Below, piece by piece: positions 14,948 to 15,172 of a stretch of 15,172 bases of DNA. Under the pieces are notes generated by a model. The model was given only the letters and a program-made list of their open reading frames with translations, was not told the DNA's origin and did no database searches. The stretch covers positions 1-15,172 of the forward strand of contig JAQWYU010000116.1 in the NCBI GenBank assembly GCA_029253805.1, written 5' to 3'. Positions within the stretch are counted from its first letter, which is position 1; each line of letters opens with the position of its first letter. Source of the DNA: Flavobacteriaceae bacterium. GTDB lineage: Bacteria > Bacteroidota > Bacteroidia > Flavobacteriales > Flavobacteriaceae. A program made the position numbers and the translations under genes.

Positions 14948-15172
14948 CTACATCACGTCAGACAGGGCGTCTACGATTGTTCTGTCATTAGACAGGCGTG
15001 GAGTCTTATTTTGACCTCCAAGCTTTCCAATAGTTTTCATGTATTTATGAAAGCCTAACTTAGGGACAGGGGTCACAACTAATGGTTGTAGCACATTGCC
15101 TTGAACTAAATCTTTGTAATAACTGTTTTGTTGTTGCATGGCCGCGTCAATTTTTTGCGAAAAGGATTTAAT
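14948..15172 (-). CDS. GH3 auxin-responsive-promoter family protein, C-terminal end (partial)
   Basis: Only the last 74 residues are inside the window; the frame stays open to base 15172, and the ATG at 15139 is internal, not the start. The visible part reads SFSQKIDAAMQQQ then NSYYKDLVQGNVLQP, VTPVPKLGFHKYM, and KLGGQNKTPRLSNDR (38-24 residues before the stop region). This matches the characteristic end of bacterial GH3-family acyl-acid-amido synthetases, which adenylate a carboxylate with ATP and pass it to an amine. Full-length members are about 500 residues, so most of the enzyme, including its ATP site, lies off the right edge. It ends in TAG, 25 bp before the AMP-nucleosidase-like gene. 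Substrates of bacterial members are largely unknown. Confidence 0.78.
   Translation of the reverse strand: MKSFSQKIDAAMQQQNSYYKDLVQGNVLQPLVVTPVPKLGFHKYMKTIGKLGGQNKTPRLSNDRTIVDALSDVM

Noticed and set aside
15137..15139. ATG at 15139 as start of a separate 63-residue gene
   Set aside because: The frame continues without a stop to the window edge, and both the upstream and downstream residues fit the C-terminal end of a GH3-family protein.
1..15172. CRISPR arrays, tRNA/rRNA genes, insertion sequences, prophage or attachment sites
   Set aside because: No regularly spaced repeats, cloverleaf-like sequences, transposase or integrase motifs, or terminal inverted repeats were seen on either strand.

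Overview
This is a low-G+C chromosomal window that looks like a member of the Flavobacteriaceae (Bacteroidota). The reasons are the AT-rich composition, the lack of clear Shine-Dalgarno sites, several exact copies of the Bacteroidota -7 promoter motif TAnnTTTG, and small families I know mainly from flavobacteria: a DUF6427-like membrane protein, a DUF6341-like small membrane protein, a DUF6909-like protein, and a bacterial GH3-family C-terminus. TAA, TAG and TGA all serve as stops, so the standard bacterial code applies. No tRNA, rRNA, CRISPR array or transposase is visible.

Layout. At the left edge a polytopic membrane protein (57-989, minus) and a 75-residue single-span membrane protein (1103-1330, plus) diverge from a 113-bp intergenic region. 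The small gene converges on purD and overlaps its end by 6 bp. From 1325 to the right edge every gene is on the minus strand. In transcription order these are: the C-terminal end of a GH3-family protein (cut by the window edge); a two-domain protein with an AMP-nucleosidase-like C-terminus; a Wzz-type chain-length protein; an oligosaccharide repeat-unit polymerase (Wzy); an O-antigen-ligase-family membrane protein; a Wzx-type flippase; a GT4 glycosyltransferase; a WcaF-like acetyltransferase; a WcaI-like glycosyltransferase; UDP-glucuronate decarboxylase (UDP-xylose synthase); a WcaJ-like polyprenyl-phosphate sugar-1-phosphate transferase; and purD.

How the genes fit together. The central ten genes from Wzz to the WcaJ-like protein form a Wzx/Wzy-dependent surface polysaccharide locus. 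The WcaJ-like enzyme loads the first sugar phosphate onto undecaprenyl phosphate. The two GT4 enzymes extend the unit and the acetyltransferase decorates it. UDP-xylose synthase supplies a pentose donor (or an intermediate). Wzx flips the unit, Wzy polymerises it, Wzz sets chain length, and the O-antigen-ligase-family protein may transfer the chain or act as a second polymerase. No outer-membrane export protein (Wza type) and no tyrosine kinase (Wzc type) is encoded here. Longer gaps (190, 99, 83 and 66 bp) split the minus-strand run into probable sub-operons; no convincing intrinsic terminator was found.

The most notable items are the fused AMP-nucleosidase-like protein beside a GH3-family enzyme, a 13-A homopolymer inside the left-edge membrane protein gene, and the exact in-frame TAA|GTG junction between the UDP-xylose synthase and WcaJ-like genes. 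Three gene starts deserve care: ATG rather than an upstream TTG for the UDP-xylose synthase and for the AMP-nucleosidase-like protein, and GTG for the WcaJ-like protein.
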